In this document: in pieces, positions 11,554 through 19,434 of the stretch
Position numbering within the stretch: the stretch's first letter is position 1
How the letters are laid out: every line of letters begins with the position of its first letter
Source of the DNA: Onishia niordana
GTDB taxonomy: Bacteria > Pseudomonadota > Gammaproteobacteria > Pseudomonadales > Halomonadaceae
Direction of reading: 5' to 3'
Assembly (NCBI RefSeq): GCF_004798965.1
Contig: NZ_SDSD01000001.1
Coordinates: forward strand, 496,001-560,000
Length of the DNA: 64,000 nt
Program-made: the position numbers and the translations under genes
Notes under the pieces: model-generated
The model's database searches: none
What the model was told of the DNA's origin: nothing
Seen by the model: only the letters and a program-made list of their open reading frames with translations

Positions 11554-11568
11554 TGGAAAAAATTTCCA
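11554..11568. promoter_or_regulatory. IclR/AllR-like operator upstream of gcl
   Basis: Perfect 15-base palindrome TGGAAA-aaa-TTTCCA about 86-100 bases upstream of gcl. It differs from the published IclR box (TGGAAATNATTTCCA, as remembered) at one position. AllR, the E. coli repressor of gcl and allantoin genes, is an IclR-family protein, so the location fits. Confidence 0.5.
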
Positions 11569-11700
11569 CAAAATATCTTAAGCGAGGAATTCCATTGATA
11601 TTCAATTATTTATACTCAAACTATGTCTCATTTTTCTCACTGATATCACTGCACCATTACTGAAAAAACGCATCCCAGTAGAAGCTTATAGAATAAATTA

Positions 11701-11710
11701 TTGTATACAA
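11701..11710. promoter_or_regulatory. TTGTATACAA operator-like site 2
   Basis: Perfect 10-base palindrome in AT-rich sequence, 192 bases upstream of site 1. Paired spacing suggests cooperative or looping binding by the same factor. Confidence 0.45.
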
Positions 11711-11930
11711 AAGAACTTAATCCTTTGCGGCATCACCTCCTCGATTGCGGCTAGACGCACCTGCTGGCCATTCTGTAGTGGATCACGCATTCGAGGCACC
11801 AGCCGTGAGGTGCTAAGGAAGTGCGATAGTCCACACGCACGGTATTTGTTGACCGGCCAAGAATCGATCACCCAGGCCATCACGTCGCCTGAGCAAGCGT
11901 TGGTTCAGTCTGATCCGCCTGCTCAGACGC

Positions 11931-11964
11931 CAAAAACGACGACACCCGCCGAAAGGCGGGTGTC
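11931..11964 (-). terminator. Intrinsic terminator of the puuE-allE transcript
   Basis: Perfect 10 bp stem gacacccgcc / ggcgggtgtc (11941-11950, 11955-11964) with a 4-base loop; read on the minus strand it runs into gtcgttttt. It lies about 30 bases after the allE stop. Confidence 0.88.
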
Positions 11965-11993
11965 GAGGGATATCGATTCCGTTCTTGAGCCGA

Positions 11994-12842
11994 TCAGGAG
12001 CGCTTGCTGTAGGGCAGCGCCATGTGCCGATTGACATCCTTGTAAAGCAGATAGCGGAAGGGGCCGGGTCCGCCCGCATAGCAGGCCTGCGGGCAGAAGG
12101 CGCGTAGCCACATGTAGTCGCCGGCTTCGACCTCGACCCATTGCTGGTTGAGGTGGTAAACCGCCTTGCCCTCGAGCACATAGAGACCGTGCTCCATGAC
12201 GTGAGTCTCATCGAAGGGAATCACGCCACCCGGCTGAAAGCTGACGATATTGACATGCATGTCGTGGCGCATGTCGTCCTGATCGACGAAGCGGGTGGTC
12301 GCCCACACCTCGTTGCAGTCCGGCATTACCGCGGGCTCGATGTCGTTCTCGTTGGTGACGAAGGGCTCGGGCGCCTCGATACCGTCAACGAACTCATAGG
12401 CCTTGCGAATCCAGTGAAAGCGCACCGGCGCGTCAGCCTCATTGCGCAGCTGCCAGTCGGTTCCTGGCGGGATGAAAGCATAGCCCCCCGGCACCATGTG
12501 GTGCTTCTCGCCCGCCAGCGTCAGCTTCATCTCGCCATCCACCACAAAGAGCACGCCCTCGGCGCCCGGATCGGTCTCGGGCCGCTCGCTACCGCCACCA
12601 GACGAGACCTCCATGATGTACTGGGAGAAGGTCTCGGCGAAGCCGGATAGCGGGCGCGACAGCACCCACAGGCGAGTGTTCTCCCAATGAGGCAGCTTGC
12701 TGGCGACGATGTCGCGATACACGCCCTTGGGGATGACCGCGAAGGCCTCGGTGAACATGGCCCGGTCGGTGGTCATTACCTTCTGGCTCGGGTGGCCGCC
12801 CTGGGGGGCATAGTATTGATGAGGGGACTGTCGCTGGCTCAT
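11994..12842 (-). CDS. allE: (S)-ureidoglycine aminohydrolase
   Basis: 282-residue double-cupin Mn enzyme that releases ammonia from (S)-ureidoglycine to give (S)-ureidoglycolate in allantoin breakdown. The N-terminal cupin includes EGVLFVVDGEMKLTLAGE and GGYAFIPPGTDWQLRN. The C-terminal catalytic cupin has the metal ligands in ETHVMEHGLYVLEG and the glutamine in FCPQACYAGG. It is about 20 residues longer than E. coli YlbA/AllE, mostly at the N-terminus. A ribosome site (aagagg) lies upstream of the ATG. The start overlaps the stop of a small upstream frame (ATGA), and puuE lies beyond, so these are probably one transcript. Confidence 0.95.
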   Translation of the reverse strand: MSQRQSPHQYYAPQGGHPSQKVMTTDRAMFTEAFAVIPKGVYRDIVASKLPHWENTRLWVLSRPLSGFAETFSQYIMEVSSGGGSERPETDPGAEGVLFVVDGEMKLTLAGEKHHMVPGGYAFIPPGTDWQLRNEADAPVRFHWIRKAYEFVDGIEAPEPFVTNENDIEPAVMPDCNEVWATTRFVDQDDMRHDMHVNIVSFQPGGVIPFDETHVMEHGLYVLEGKAVYHLNQQWVEVEAGDYMWLRAFCPQACYAGGPGPFRYLLYKDVNRHMALPYSKRS

Positions 12843-13012
12843 GGGGTTGCCTCTTGGCTGTAGTGAGTCGTGACGGCCACGCTTTCGGGCCGGGTCACGC
12901 GGATATCATTGGAATGCTCGTCGCCGTTGTTGCCCTCTCCAGCGCGATCGATCACCCGGCACTCGCCTGCGCGCCAGCACCGACTGAGGAAGAGAATCTT
13001 GAGCTCTCGCAT
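12839..13012 (-). CDS. Possible 57-residue protein between puuE and allE
   Basis: Frame of 57 codons from ATG 13012 to a TGA that overlaps the allE start codon (ATGA). Codons end mostly in G or C, as in neighbouring genes, and the ATGA junction suggests translational coupling. The protein begins MRELKILFLSRCWRAGE and contains a Gly/Asn-rich DRAGEGNNGDEH turn. No homology was recognised; it could be a real small protein, the tail of a lost gene, or only a leader that couples translation to allE. Confidence 0.35.
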   Translation of the reverse strand: MRELKILFLSRCWRAGECRVIDRAGEGNNGDEHSNDIRVTRPESVAVTTHYSQEATP

Positions 13013-13106
13013 GTCAGCGCCTGCCAAAGTCAGGACGGCTTGTGCAAGCAGTTCCCCCGAGCGCTCGTGACGATACGCTGATGACGGCGCACTGATTACG
13101 ACGCGC

Positions 13107-14039
13107 TCAGGTCGCCGGATGGTGTTCGGCCCAGTGCCGTGCGATGTCCACGCGGCGGGTCACCCAAACACGGTCGTGGGCCTCGATATGATCGAGGAAA
13201 CGCTGCAGCGCCCGGAAACGACCGGGGCGACCGAGCAGCCGGCAGTGCATACCCACCGAGAGCATCTTCGGCGTGTCCTCGCCCTCAGCATAGAGAACAT
13301 CGAAGGCGTCACGCAGGTAGGTGAAGAAGTGGTCGGCGGTGTTGAAGCCCTGGGGGGCAGCGAAACGCATGTCGTTGCTATCCAGGGTATAGGGCACCAC
13401 CAGATGGCTATGCTCCCGGCCCTGACTGTCCTTCTCGCGGGCCCAAAACGGCAGATCGTCACCGTAATAGTCGCTGTCGTAGAGGAAGCTGCCCTCGTCG
13501 AGCACCAGGCGCCGGGTATTGGGGCTGTCGCGGCCGGTGTACCACCCCTGGGGTTTTTCGCCGTACAACGACTGAAATATCTCGATGGCACGGCGCATAT
13601 GCTCCCGTTCGATATCTTCGGGCACATTCTGGTAATGAATCCAGCGATAGCCGTGGCAGGCAACCTCGTGGCCGAGCTCCTTGAAGGCCTGGGCGACCTC
13701 GGGATTACGCTCAAGCGCCATGGCCACACCAAACACGGTCAGCGGCAAGCCGCGGCGCTCGAACTCGCGCAGGATCCGCCACACCCCCGCCCGCGAACCA
13801 TACTCGTAGATAGACTCCATACTTAAATGACGGTCGGGGAAGGAAGGCGCACCGATGATCTCGGAGAGGAACTGCTCGGAGCCTTCGTCACCGTGCAACA
13901 CATTGTTCTCACCGCCCTCCTCATAATTGAGCACGAACTGCACGGCAATACGCGCCTTGCCGGGCCAGTTGGCCTGAGGAGGGGTGGCGCCGTAGCCAAT
14001 CAGGTCGCGGGGGTAATCCGTATGAGTCGGTGAGGTCAT
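13107..14039 (-). CDS. puuE: Allantoinase PuuE
   Basis: 310-residue polysaccharide-deacetylase-fold allantoinase that hydrolyses allantoin to allantoate, the cofactor-independent type first described in pseudomonads. Family hallmarks are YPRDLIGYGATPPQANWPG, FVLNYEEGGENNVLHGD, GHEVACHGYRWIHYQ, WYTGRDSPNTRRLV and YDSDYYGDDLPFW. A ribosome site (agaagga) precedes the ATG. It is the promoter-proximal gene of puuE-allE on the minus strand. Its upstream region holds two TGTATACA palindromes like those before gcl, so both transcripts probably answer to the same regulator, which is not in this window. Confidence 0.96.
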   Translation of the reverse strand: MTSPTHTDYPRDLIGYGATPPQANWPGKARIAVQFVLNYEEGGENNVLHGDEGSEQFLSEIIGAPSFPDRHLSMESIYEYGSRAGVWRILREFERRGLPLTVFGVAMALERNPEVAQAFKELGHEVACHGYRWIHYQNVPEDIEREHMRRAIEIFQSLYGEKPQGWYTGRDSPNTRRLVLDEGSFLYDSDYYGDDLPFWAREKDSQGREHSHLVVPYTLDSNDMRFAAPQGFNTADHFFTYLRDAFDVLYAEGEDTPKMLSVGMHCRLLGRPGRFRALQRFLDHIEAHDRVWVTRRVDIARHWAEHHPAT

Positions 14040-14105
14040 GGCAATGCATCCTTCTTGTTCTGTGAGCGCTCAGCGGAATCGTGGCCCTATACAAGCGACA
14101 TAAAC

Positions 14106-14113
14106 TGTATACA
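14106..14113. promoter_or_regulatory. TGTATACA operator-like site 3 (puuE proximal)
   Basis: Perfect palindrome in aactgtatacaaaaa, about 67-74 bases upstream of the puuE start codon; same core as the gcl sites. Confidence 0.5.
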
Positions 14114-14303
14114 AAAAAGGATAGATGGTGCTCAGGATGTATTCAAGGGCGCGCCCCCAGCTCGCTAATGCCGGGTAGCTTCAAGGTGTCGTGGACCGCC
14201 GTGACTTACCGTTCGGGATTTGCATACAGGGTAGCACCGAACAGGACAATGTTGGTGATGCGCTTGAGTATTGCAAGCGCATCGCGAGTCTCATATGCGC
14301 CTA

Positions 14304-14316
14304 TTTTGTATACAAA
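14304..14316. promoter_or_regulatory. TTTTGTATACAAA operator-like site 4
   Basis: Palindrome TTTGTATACAAA (core TGTATACA at 14307-14314), 201 bases from site 3. The two sites upstream of gcl are 192 bases apart, so both promoter regions carry a similarly spaced pair. Confidence 0.5.
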
Positions 14317-14567
14317 CATTATCACTCCTGGCCGCTGCTCGTAGACGACATACGGGAACCGCTGCGCCATACAGTGGTTTTTCAGTGGCACGCTCACGCT
14401 GGACCCGCGGCGAGGAGCGAGCATCATTCATTGCTCCAAGCCTGGGGGTTGCAGGCGGCTGATGCCAACGACCTAGCCCGGGCATGTTTGGCCGCAGCGT
14501 TGCATCATTTGTCGCTCGACCCCATGGTAGACTGCAACGATCTCACTTGGCGGGAGCCCCGGCATAC

Positions 14568-16139
14568 ATGTCCCTCGAAGACCTGCACCTGACACTTCGC
14601 AATCTCACTCCGGACGACTATCCTCAGCTCAAGACATTGATGGACCGGGTGTACCACGACATAGGCGGCTCCTGGCCGCAACGTACCATCGACCGTCTGA
14701 TCGACGAGTTTCCCGACGGCCAGATCGTGATCGAAGATGACCAGACCCTGGTCGGTGTGGCGCTGACCGCACGGGTCGATTACGAGGAATTTTCCAACCC
14801 GCATCGCTATGACGACCTGATGGATCAGCGGGAGATCATCCTCAACGTTCCGGAAGGCGATGCCATGTACGGCCTGGATGTGCTGATCGACCCGGCCTAC
14901 CGCGGCTACCGGCTCGGTCGGCGCCTCTACGAAGCCCGCAAGGACCTTTGCAAGTCCATGAACATGCGCGCCATTCTTGCCGGCGGACGGATTCCCAACT
15001 ATCACCAGTACTCCGATGAAATGACCCCGGCCGAGTATCTGGACCAGGTCTCGCGCAAGGAAATTCACGACCCGATCCTTTCCTTCCAGCTGGCCAACGA
15101 CTTCCAGGTCAAGCGCCTCTTGACCAAGTACCTGCCGGAGGACGAGAAGTCCCAGGGCTACGCGACCCTGCTCGAGTGGAACAATATCCTCTTCGAGCCC
15201 GCCGAATCAGTGCTCGAGACCCGCAAGACCCAGGTACGGGTGGGCGCGGTACAGTGGCAGATGCGCGAATTCTCCTCGGTGGAGGCGGTGCTTCAGCAGG
15301 CCGAGTACTTCGTCGACGCGCTGTCGGATTATCAAAGCGACTTCGCCGTCTTTCCGGAGCTCTTCAACGCCCCGCTGATGGGCCTGCAGGACCGCGCCGC
15401 CCAGCAGGACCAGATCGCCGCCATCCGTTTCCTGGCCGGCTTCACCGAGCGCTTCAAGAGCGAGCTGTCGCGCATGGCGGTGTCGTACAACATCAACATC
15501 GTCGCCGGCTCGATGATTGAAGAGCGCGACGATGGCCACCTCTACAACATGTCCTACCTCTTTCACCGCGACGGCGATATCGAGGCCCAGGCCAAGTTGC
15601 ATATCACGCCCCAGGAGCGCCGAGACTGGATCATTGAGGGCGGCGACGATCTGCGGGTCTTCGATACCGATGCCGGCCGGATCGGCATCCTGATCTGCTA
15701 CGACGTCGAGTTCCCGGAACTCTCGCGGCTGCTGGCCGATCAGGAAATGGACATCCTGTTCGTGCCCTTCTGGACCGACACCAAGAATGGCTACCTGCGG
15801 GTGCGTCACTGCTCCCAGGCCCGCGCCATCGAGAACGAGTGCTACGTCGTGCTGTGCGGCAGCGTCGGCAACGTGCCTTCCATCGAGAACATGGAGATCC
15901 AGTACGCCCAGTCCTCGGTATTCTCGCCCTCGGACTTCGCCTTCCCCCATGACGCGGTGCTGGCGGAGACCACCCCCAACACCGAGATGATCATGTTCTC
16001 GGATCTGGATCTGACCCGGCTGACGGTGGTGCGCAACGAAGGCTCGGTCACCAACCTCAAGGATCGCCGACAGGATCTGTTCGACCTGCGCTGGCGCGAC
16101 TGGTCCTGGAAGTCTGGCTCTCGTCAGGACGACAGCTGA
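14568..16139 (+). CDS. Fused GNAT acetyltransferase and carbon-nitrogen hydrolase
   Basis: 523-residue two-domain protein. Residues about 5-200 form a GNAT-type domain (GLDVLIDPAYRGYRLGRRLYE is the acetyl-CoA loop region). Residues about 220-510 form a nitrilase-superfamily amidase with all three catalytic residues: Glu in FPELFNAPLMG (near 263), Lys in AKLHITPQERRDW (near 342) and Cys in ICYDVEFPELS (near 376). Such fusions are known in bacteria but their substrate is not settled. The ATG at 14568 is chosen since the GNAT homology starts there (MSLEDLHLTLRNLTPDDY). It lies divergent from puuE and 3 bases before mtfA. A link to purine nitrogen is possible from position only. Confidence 0.9.
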   Translation: MSLEDLHLTLRNLTPDDYPQLKTLMDRVYHDIGGSWPQRTIDRLIDEFPDGQIVIEDDQTLVGVALTARVDYEEFSNPHRYDDLMDQREIILNVPEGDAMYGLDVLIDPAYRGYRLGRRLYEARKDLCKSMNMRAILAGGRIPNYHQYSDEMTPAEYLDQVSRKEIHDPILSFQLANDFQVKRLLTKYLPEDEKSQGYATLLEWNNILFEPAESVLETRKTQVRVGAVQWQMREFSSVEAVLQQAEYFVDALSDYQSDFAVFPELFNAPLMGLQDRAAQQDQIAAIRFLAGFTERFKSELSRMAVSYNINIVAGSMIEERDDGHLYNMSYLFHRDGDIEAQAKLHITPQERRDWIIEGGDDLRVFDTDAGRIGILICYDVEFPELSRLLADQEMDILFVPFWTDTKNGYLRVRHCSQARAIENECYVVLCGSVGNVPSIENMEIQYAQSSVFSPSDFAFPHDAVLAETTPNTEMIMFSDLDLTRLTVVRNEGSVTNLKDRRQDLFDLRWRDWSWKSGSRQDDS

Positions 16140-16142
16140 GCC

Positions 16143-16961
16143 ATGCTCGAACACTGGCGGCGCTGGCGGGCCGCCCGGTTCGCCGCCCGCCACCCCTTCC
16201 CCACTGAGACCTGGGCCGAGGCCCGGGCTCGCTTGCCACTGCTTTCGGCATTAAGCGATGCAGACGCCGAGCACCTGGGGCAGCGTGCCTGGTGCTTCGT
16301 GCATGCCAAGCGGCTCTCGCTGCACCCCGCCCTGGCCAATACGCCTTTCGACGAACCGGCTCGCCTGGCACTGGCCGCTCAGGCCTGTTTGCTGACCCTG
16401 GGCTGGTCGGACGCCGAGCATCATGAGGCCTTCGCCAATGTGCATGAGATCCTGATTCTGCCCGAGGCCTTCGAGCGCCGCGTCGAGGAAATGGATGAGG
16501 CCGGGGTCATGCATCAGTACGCCGATGAGCGCGCCGGCGAGACCTCCTTCCAGGGCCCGGTGGTGGTGGCCTATCCCGATCTGATGGAAAGCGGCGGGTT
16601 CTCGGGCTTCAACGTGCTGATCCACGAACTCGCCCACAAGCTCGACATGGGCAACTCGCTGGATGTCGACGGCTTCCCGCCGCTACCGCGGGACATAGCC
16701 GCCAATGAGTGGCATCGGGTCTTCACCGCCGTATGGGATGACCTGCAGGCGCGCCTCGCTCGCAGCGAGGACACCCCCATCGACGACTATGCAGCAAGCC
16801 ATCCGGGGGAATGTTTCGCGGTCTGCTGTGAATACTTCTTCAGTGCCCCGGACCAACTCGATGAGGCCTACCCAGCCCTGTACGCGTTGCTATCCCGCTA
16901 TTTCCAGCAGGACCCGCTGACGCGCCTGCCGCCCCGCGAAGAGGCCTCGACACGCGGCTGA
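16143..16961 (+). CDS. mtfA: Zinc metallopeptidase of the MtfA family (M90)
   Basis: 272-residue cytosolic zinc peptidase. The HExxH motif is present in NVLIHELAHKLDMGN (His near residue 161) and the third ligand region in ECFAVCCEYFFSAP. In E. coli, MtfA titrates the glucose repressor Mlc and has peptidase activity. Length matches the family (about 265). It starts 3 bases after the stop of the GNAT-nitrilase gene, so the two are almost certainly cotranscribed, though no functional link is known to me. Confidence 0.93.
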   Translation: MLEHWRRWRAARFAARHPFPTETWAEARARLPLLSALSDADAEHLGQRAWCFVHAKRLSLHPALANTPFDEPARLALAAQACLLTLGWSDAEHHEAFANVHEILILPEAFERRVEEMDEAGVMHQYADERAGETSFQGPVVVAYPDLMESGGFSGFNVLIHELAHKLDMGNSLDVDGFPPLPRDIAANEWHRVFTAVWDDLQARLARSEDTPIDDYAASHPGECFAVCCEYFFSAPDQLDEAYPALYALLSRYFQQDPLTRLPPREEASTRG

Positions 16962-16991
16962 GCACCATGGACGGGCGACGGCGAGCCGCCA

Positions 16992-17870
16992 TCAGGCATC
17001 ATGACGCCCCAGCCCCTCGGCGAGCCAGGCCCAGAGTTCTTCGGCCGCGTACCTCGGCTGACGGTTGGCGGGACGCACCAACCAGAAGCGCTCAGCGCTT
17101 TCCACCGACAGCGAAAAGGGCTGCACCAGGTCGTCGCGACCCTCGACCAGCCGGCGATGGGTGAGCGCCACCCCACCGCCAGCGGCGGCGAGCGTCAGCG
17201 TCATGGCCTGGGTATCGCAGATCATCGCCGGACAGCCGTCCTCGATCCCGGCGATACCAGCCCGCTCCAGCCAGGCGGGCCAGCCCACCGCAAATCCCGC
17301 CGCGTGAAGCAGGGTCTCCCCGGCCAGATCCTCCGGTGCCACGAGGCGGGCGGCCACCTGGGGCGAGCAGACCGGCACCATCGCCTCATCGCCGAGCGAG
17401 AGCGTCTCCATGTCCGCCCAATCCCCCGCGCCGTAACGGAGCTCGAGATCAGCGCCTTCCGGTCCGAAGTCCTCCGGCCAGATGGCGCTGACCAGGCGGA
17501 CCGTCACCGCCGGATACGCGTGATGAAAGGCCAGCAGCCGTGACGCCAGCCAGGTCTGCTGGATCAGCGGCGTGGTGCGCAGGGTTATCGGCGCATCCGG
17601 GCTCGGGCCGAATACCTCGGCCGTGCCTTCCGCCAGCCGCGAGAAGGCCTCCAGCACGCTGGGTAGCCAGGCCTGACCCGCCGGCGTCAGGCTCAGGCTG
17701 CGCGGATGGCGCAAGAACAGCTTCTGGCCTAGGCGATCCTCGAGCAGCCGGATGCGCTGGCTGATAGCCGCCTGGGTCACCCCCAGCTCCTGACCGGCCG
17801 CCGTGAAACTCATGGTGCGAGCGGCGGCCTCGAAGGCCTGCAGCCAGGTCAGCGGGGGCAGGCTCTTCAT
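16992..17870 (-). CDS. LysR family regulator (GcvA-like)
   Basis: 292-residue LysR-type regulator with an N-terminal winged helix (SFTAAGQELGVTQAAISQRI, residues about 21-40) and a C-terminal effector domain. The opening MKSLPPLTWLQAFEAAARTM is typical of the GcvA-like subgroup. A clear ribosome site (aaggag) precedes the ATG. It is transcribed away from the dioxygenase gene at 18049, and the shared spacer has a textbook LysR dyad (17970-17994), so it most likely controls that gene and itself. The inducer is unknown; a betaine or carnitine-type compound would fit. Confidence 0.93.
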   Translation of the reverse strand: MKSLPPLTWLQAFEAAARTMSFTAAGQELGVTQAAISQRIRLLEDRLGQKLFLRHPRSLSLTPAGQAWLPSVLEAFSRLAEGTAEVFGPSPDAPITLRTTPLIQQTWLASRLLAFHHAYPAVTVRLVSAIWPEDFGPEGADLELRYGAGDWADMETLSLGDEAMVPVCSPQVAARLVAPEDLAGETLLHAAGFAVGWPAWLERAGIAGIEDGCPAMICDTQAMTLTLAAAGGGVALTHRRLVEGRDDLVQPFSLSVESAERFWLVRPANRQPRYAAEELWAWLAEGLGRHDA

Positions 17871-17969
17871 GACGACTCCTTCATGACGTCTCCCTCATCC
17901 CGACGCCGTCACGACGCCCGATGAAAAACTTGGTGATAAGCTCAGCTTGGGCATTGGGGCCATATTAAT

Positions 17970-17994
17970 CGTTTGTCTAATACCGATACAAACG
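17970..17994. promoter_or_regulatory. LysR-type operator
   Basis: Perfect inverted repeat CGTTTGT-N11-ACAAACG in the spacer between the LysR gene and the divergent dioxygenase gene. It fits the T-N11-A design of LysR-type binding sites and lies 55-79 bases upstream of the dioxygenase start. Confidence 0.7.
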
Positions 17995-18048
17995 TGAACA
18001 TGGACGCCATCTTGTCTTCACCTGGCCCTCAGCCAACAGGAGTGCTGC

Positions 18049-19227
18049 ATGAACGCCACCACGCTTTCCGCTCCCGACACCCGCCCCGTCATCGCCATGG
18101 GCGAGCTGTCCGCCTATTCCGATGCCCCGGCGCTGACCGATGTGCTGGCCAGCGGCGCCCGTGCCACCCTCAGCTGGGCCGATGGCGCCCAGGCGCACTT
18201 TCCGCTGATGTGGCTGCGCGACAACTGCGCCTGCGTGGCCTGTCGCCACGCCATCACCCGGGAGCGCCTCTATGTGCCCCTCGCACCGATCACCACCGCC
18301 CCCGAGGCGAAGCTTCATGACGGCAATCTGATCCTTAACTGGCAAGACGGCCACGTAAGCACCTTCGACGCCGGCTGGCTCCATCAGCGCCGCCCAGGCC
18401 AGGAGCCGGCGCCGGTCATCCCGGCACGCCGCCCCTGGGCAACCGACTTTGCCCCCACCCACGTCAGCCATGCCGACTTCGTGGGCAGCGCCTCCGGCGA
18501 GCGTGCCTGGCTCACAGCCCTGCTGCGCGACGGCTTGGTGCTGATGGACGGGGGCCCGCTGGCCGATGAGGAGGTCAGCCGCCTGGCCGAGCGCATCGGC
18601 CCGATGCGTCCGACCAACTTCGGCGCCCGCTTCGACGTGCGCTCCAAGCCCAACCCCAACAACGCCGCCTATACCGCCATGGGCCTGGCGCTACACACCG
18701 ACCTGCCCAACTGGCGCCAGCCGCCGGACATTCAACTGCTCTACTGCCTGGAGAATGACGCCGAGGGTGGCGAGTCTATCTTTGCCGACGGCTTCGCGGC
18801 GGCCGACACCCTTCGCCAGCAGGATCCCGAGGCCTTCCGTATCCTCAGCGAGACGCCGATCGACTTTCGCTTCCAGGACGAGGAGCAAGACATCACCACC
18901 CGCGCACCGGTGCTGTCGGTGGATCACGACGACCAGCTGATCGAAGTGCGCTTCAACAACTGGATCCGCGACAGCCTGCGCCTGCCGACCCACGCGATCG
19001 ATGCCTGGTACGCCGCCTATCGCCGGTTCTGGGAGCTGCTGCATTCCTCGCAGCACCAGCTCGACTTCGCCCTGGCGCCGGGCCAGATGATCGCCTTCGA
19101 CAACCGCCGGGTGCTGCATGGCCGCCGCGCCTTCGACCCGAGCACCGGCCGCCGCCACCTGCAGGGCACCTACCTGGATCTGGACATGATCGAATCGCGC
19201 CTGCGAGTGCTGTCTCGGCCCGACTGA
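18049..19227 (+). CDS. Gamma-butyrobetaine hydroxylase-like 2OG-Fe(II) dioxygenase
   Basis: 392-residue protein with the two-domain layout of gamma-butyrobetaine dioxygenase: an N-terminal DUF971-type domain (residues about 35-115) with the zinc ligands in CACVACRHAITRE, and a C-terminal TauD-like catalytic domain. Iron ligands are His and Asp in LALHTDLPNW (near 216 and 218) and the distal His in RRVLHGRRAF (near 356); the 2OG arginine follows in GRRHLQG. The reaction would be hydroxylation of gamma-butyrobetaine to L-carnitine or of a similar trimethylammonium compound. A ribosome site (caggag) precedes the ATG. The divergent LysR gene likely regulates it. Confidence 0.88.
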   Translation: MNATTLSAPDTRPVIAMGELSAYSDAPALTDVLASGARATLSWADGAQAHFPLMWLRDNCACVACRHAITRERLYVPLAPITTAPEAKLHDGNLILNWQDGHVSTFDAGWLHQRRPGQEPAPVIPARRPWATDFAPTHVSHADFVGSASGERAWLTALLRDGLVLMDGGPLADEEVSRLAERIGPMRPTNFGARFDVRSKPNPNNAAYTAMGLALHTDLPNWRQPPDIQLLYCLENDAEGGESIFADGFAAADTLRQQDPEAFRILSETPIDFRFQDEEQDITTRAPVLSVDHDDQLIEVRFNNWIRDSLRLPTHAIDAWYAAYRRFWELLHSSQHQLDFALAPGQMIAFDNRRVLHGRRAFDPSTGRRHLQGTYLDLDMIESRLRVLSRPD

Positions 19228-19434
19228 CTCAGTTCTTAGCGTCGCCCAGCACAGCGCGATGCCCGACGAGTGCACCCCGTAGGAACGCGACGTAAAAAAC
19301 GTTGCCCAAGAGGGGTTCGCGGATCATGGCGTGAGGCATGATACGCCGCGCCCAGTGTGCCGCTTTGGCCACCGGGCGCATTGACGTATGCTATGGCGTC
19401 ATTTCGCCTACCACCTGCCAAGGACCTCGCGCGC

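Larger units (their letters stand above)
11469..11930. other. Intergenic control region upstream of gcl
   Basis: This 460-base stretch has no convincing gene. Its part next to gcl (about 11530-11715) is strikingly AT-rich against the surroundings and holds three palindromes listed separately. The remaining part (11716-11930) shows only a 61-codon minus frame ending FFCIQ with no recognisable homology. It probably serves as the gcl promoter and operator region. Confidence 0.6.
14040..14567. other. Divergent control region between puuE and the GNAT-nitrilase gene
   Basis: 528 bases without a supported gene. It holds two TGTATACA sites and several short frames. One minus frame (14206-14427) contains AQRFPYVVYEQRPG, faintly like the core of RelE/ParE toxins, but nothing more of a toxin. 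It probably contains divergent promoters. Confidence 0.5.

Noticed and set aside
11698..11883. 61-codon minus frame in the gcl upstream region
   Set aside because: No homology or ribosome site, and its end runs into the palindrome TTGTATACAA.
14206..14427. Faint RelE/ParE-like toxin remnant (AQRFPYVVYEQRPG) on the minus strand
   Set aside because: Only about 15 residues resemble a toxin core, no antitoxin or remaining toxin parts were found, and the region is a likely promoter.
15207..16193. Long open frame (328 codons) antisense to the GNAT-nitrilase gene
   Set aside because: It mirrors a well-supported gene, has no domain or signal, and long antisense frames are expected in GC-rich coding DNA.
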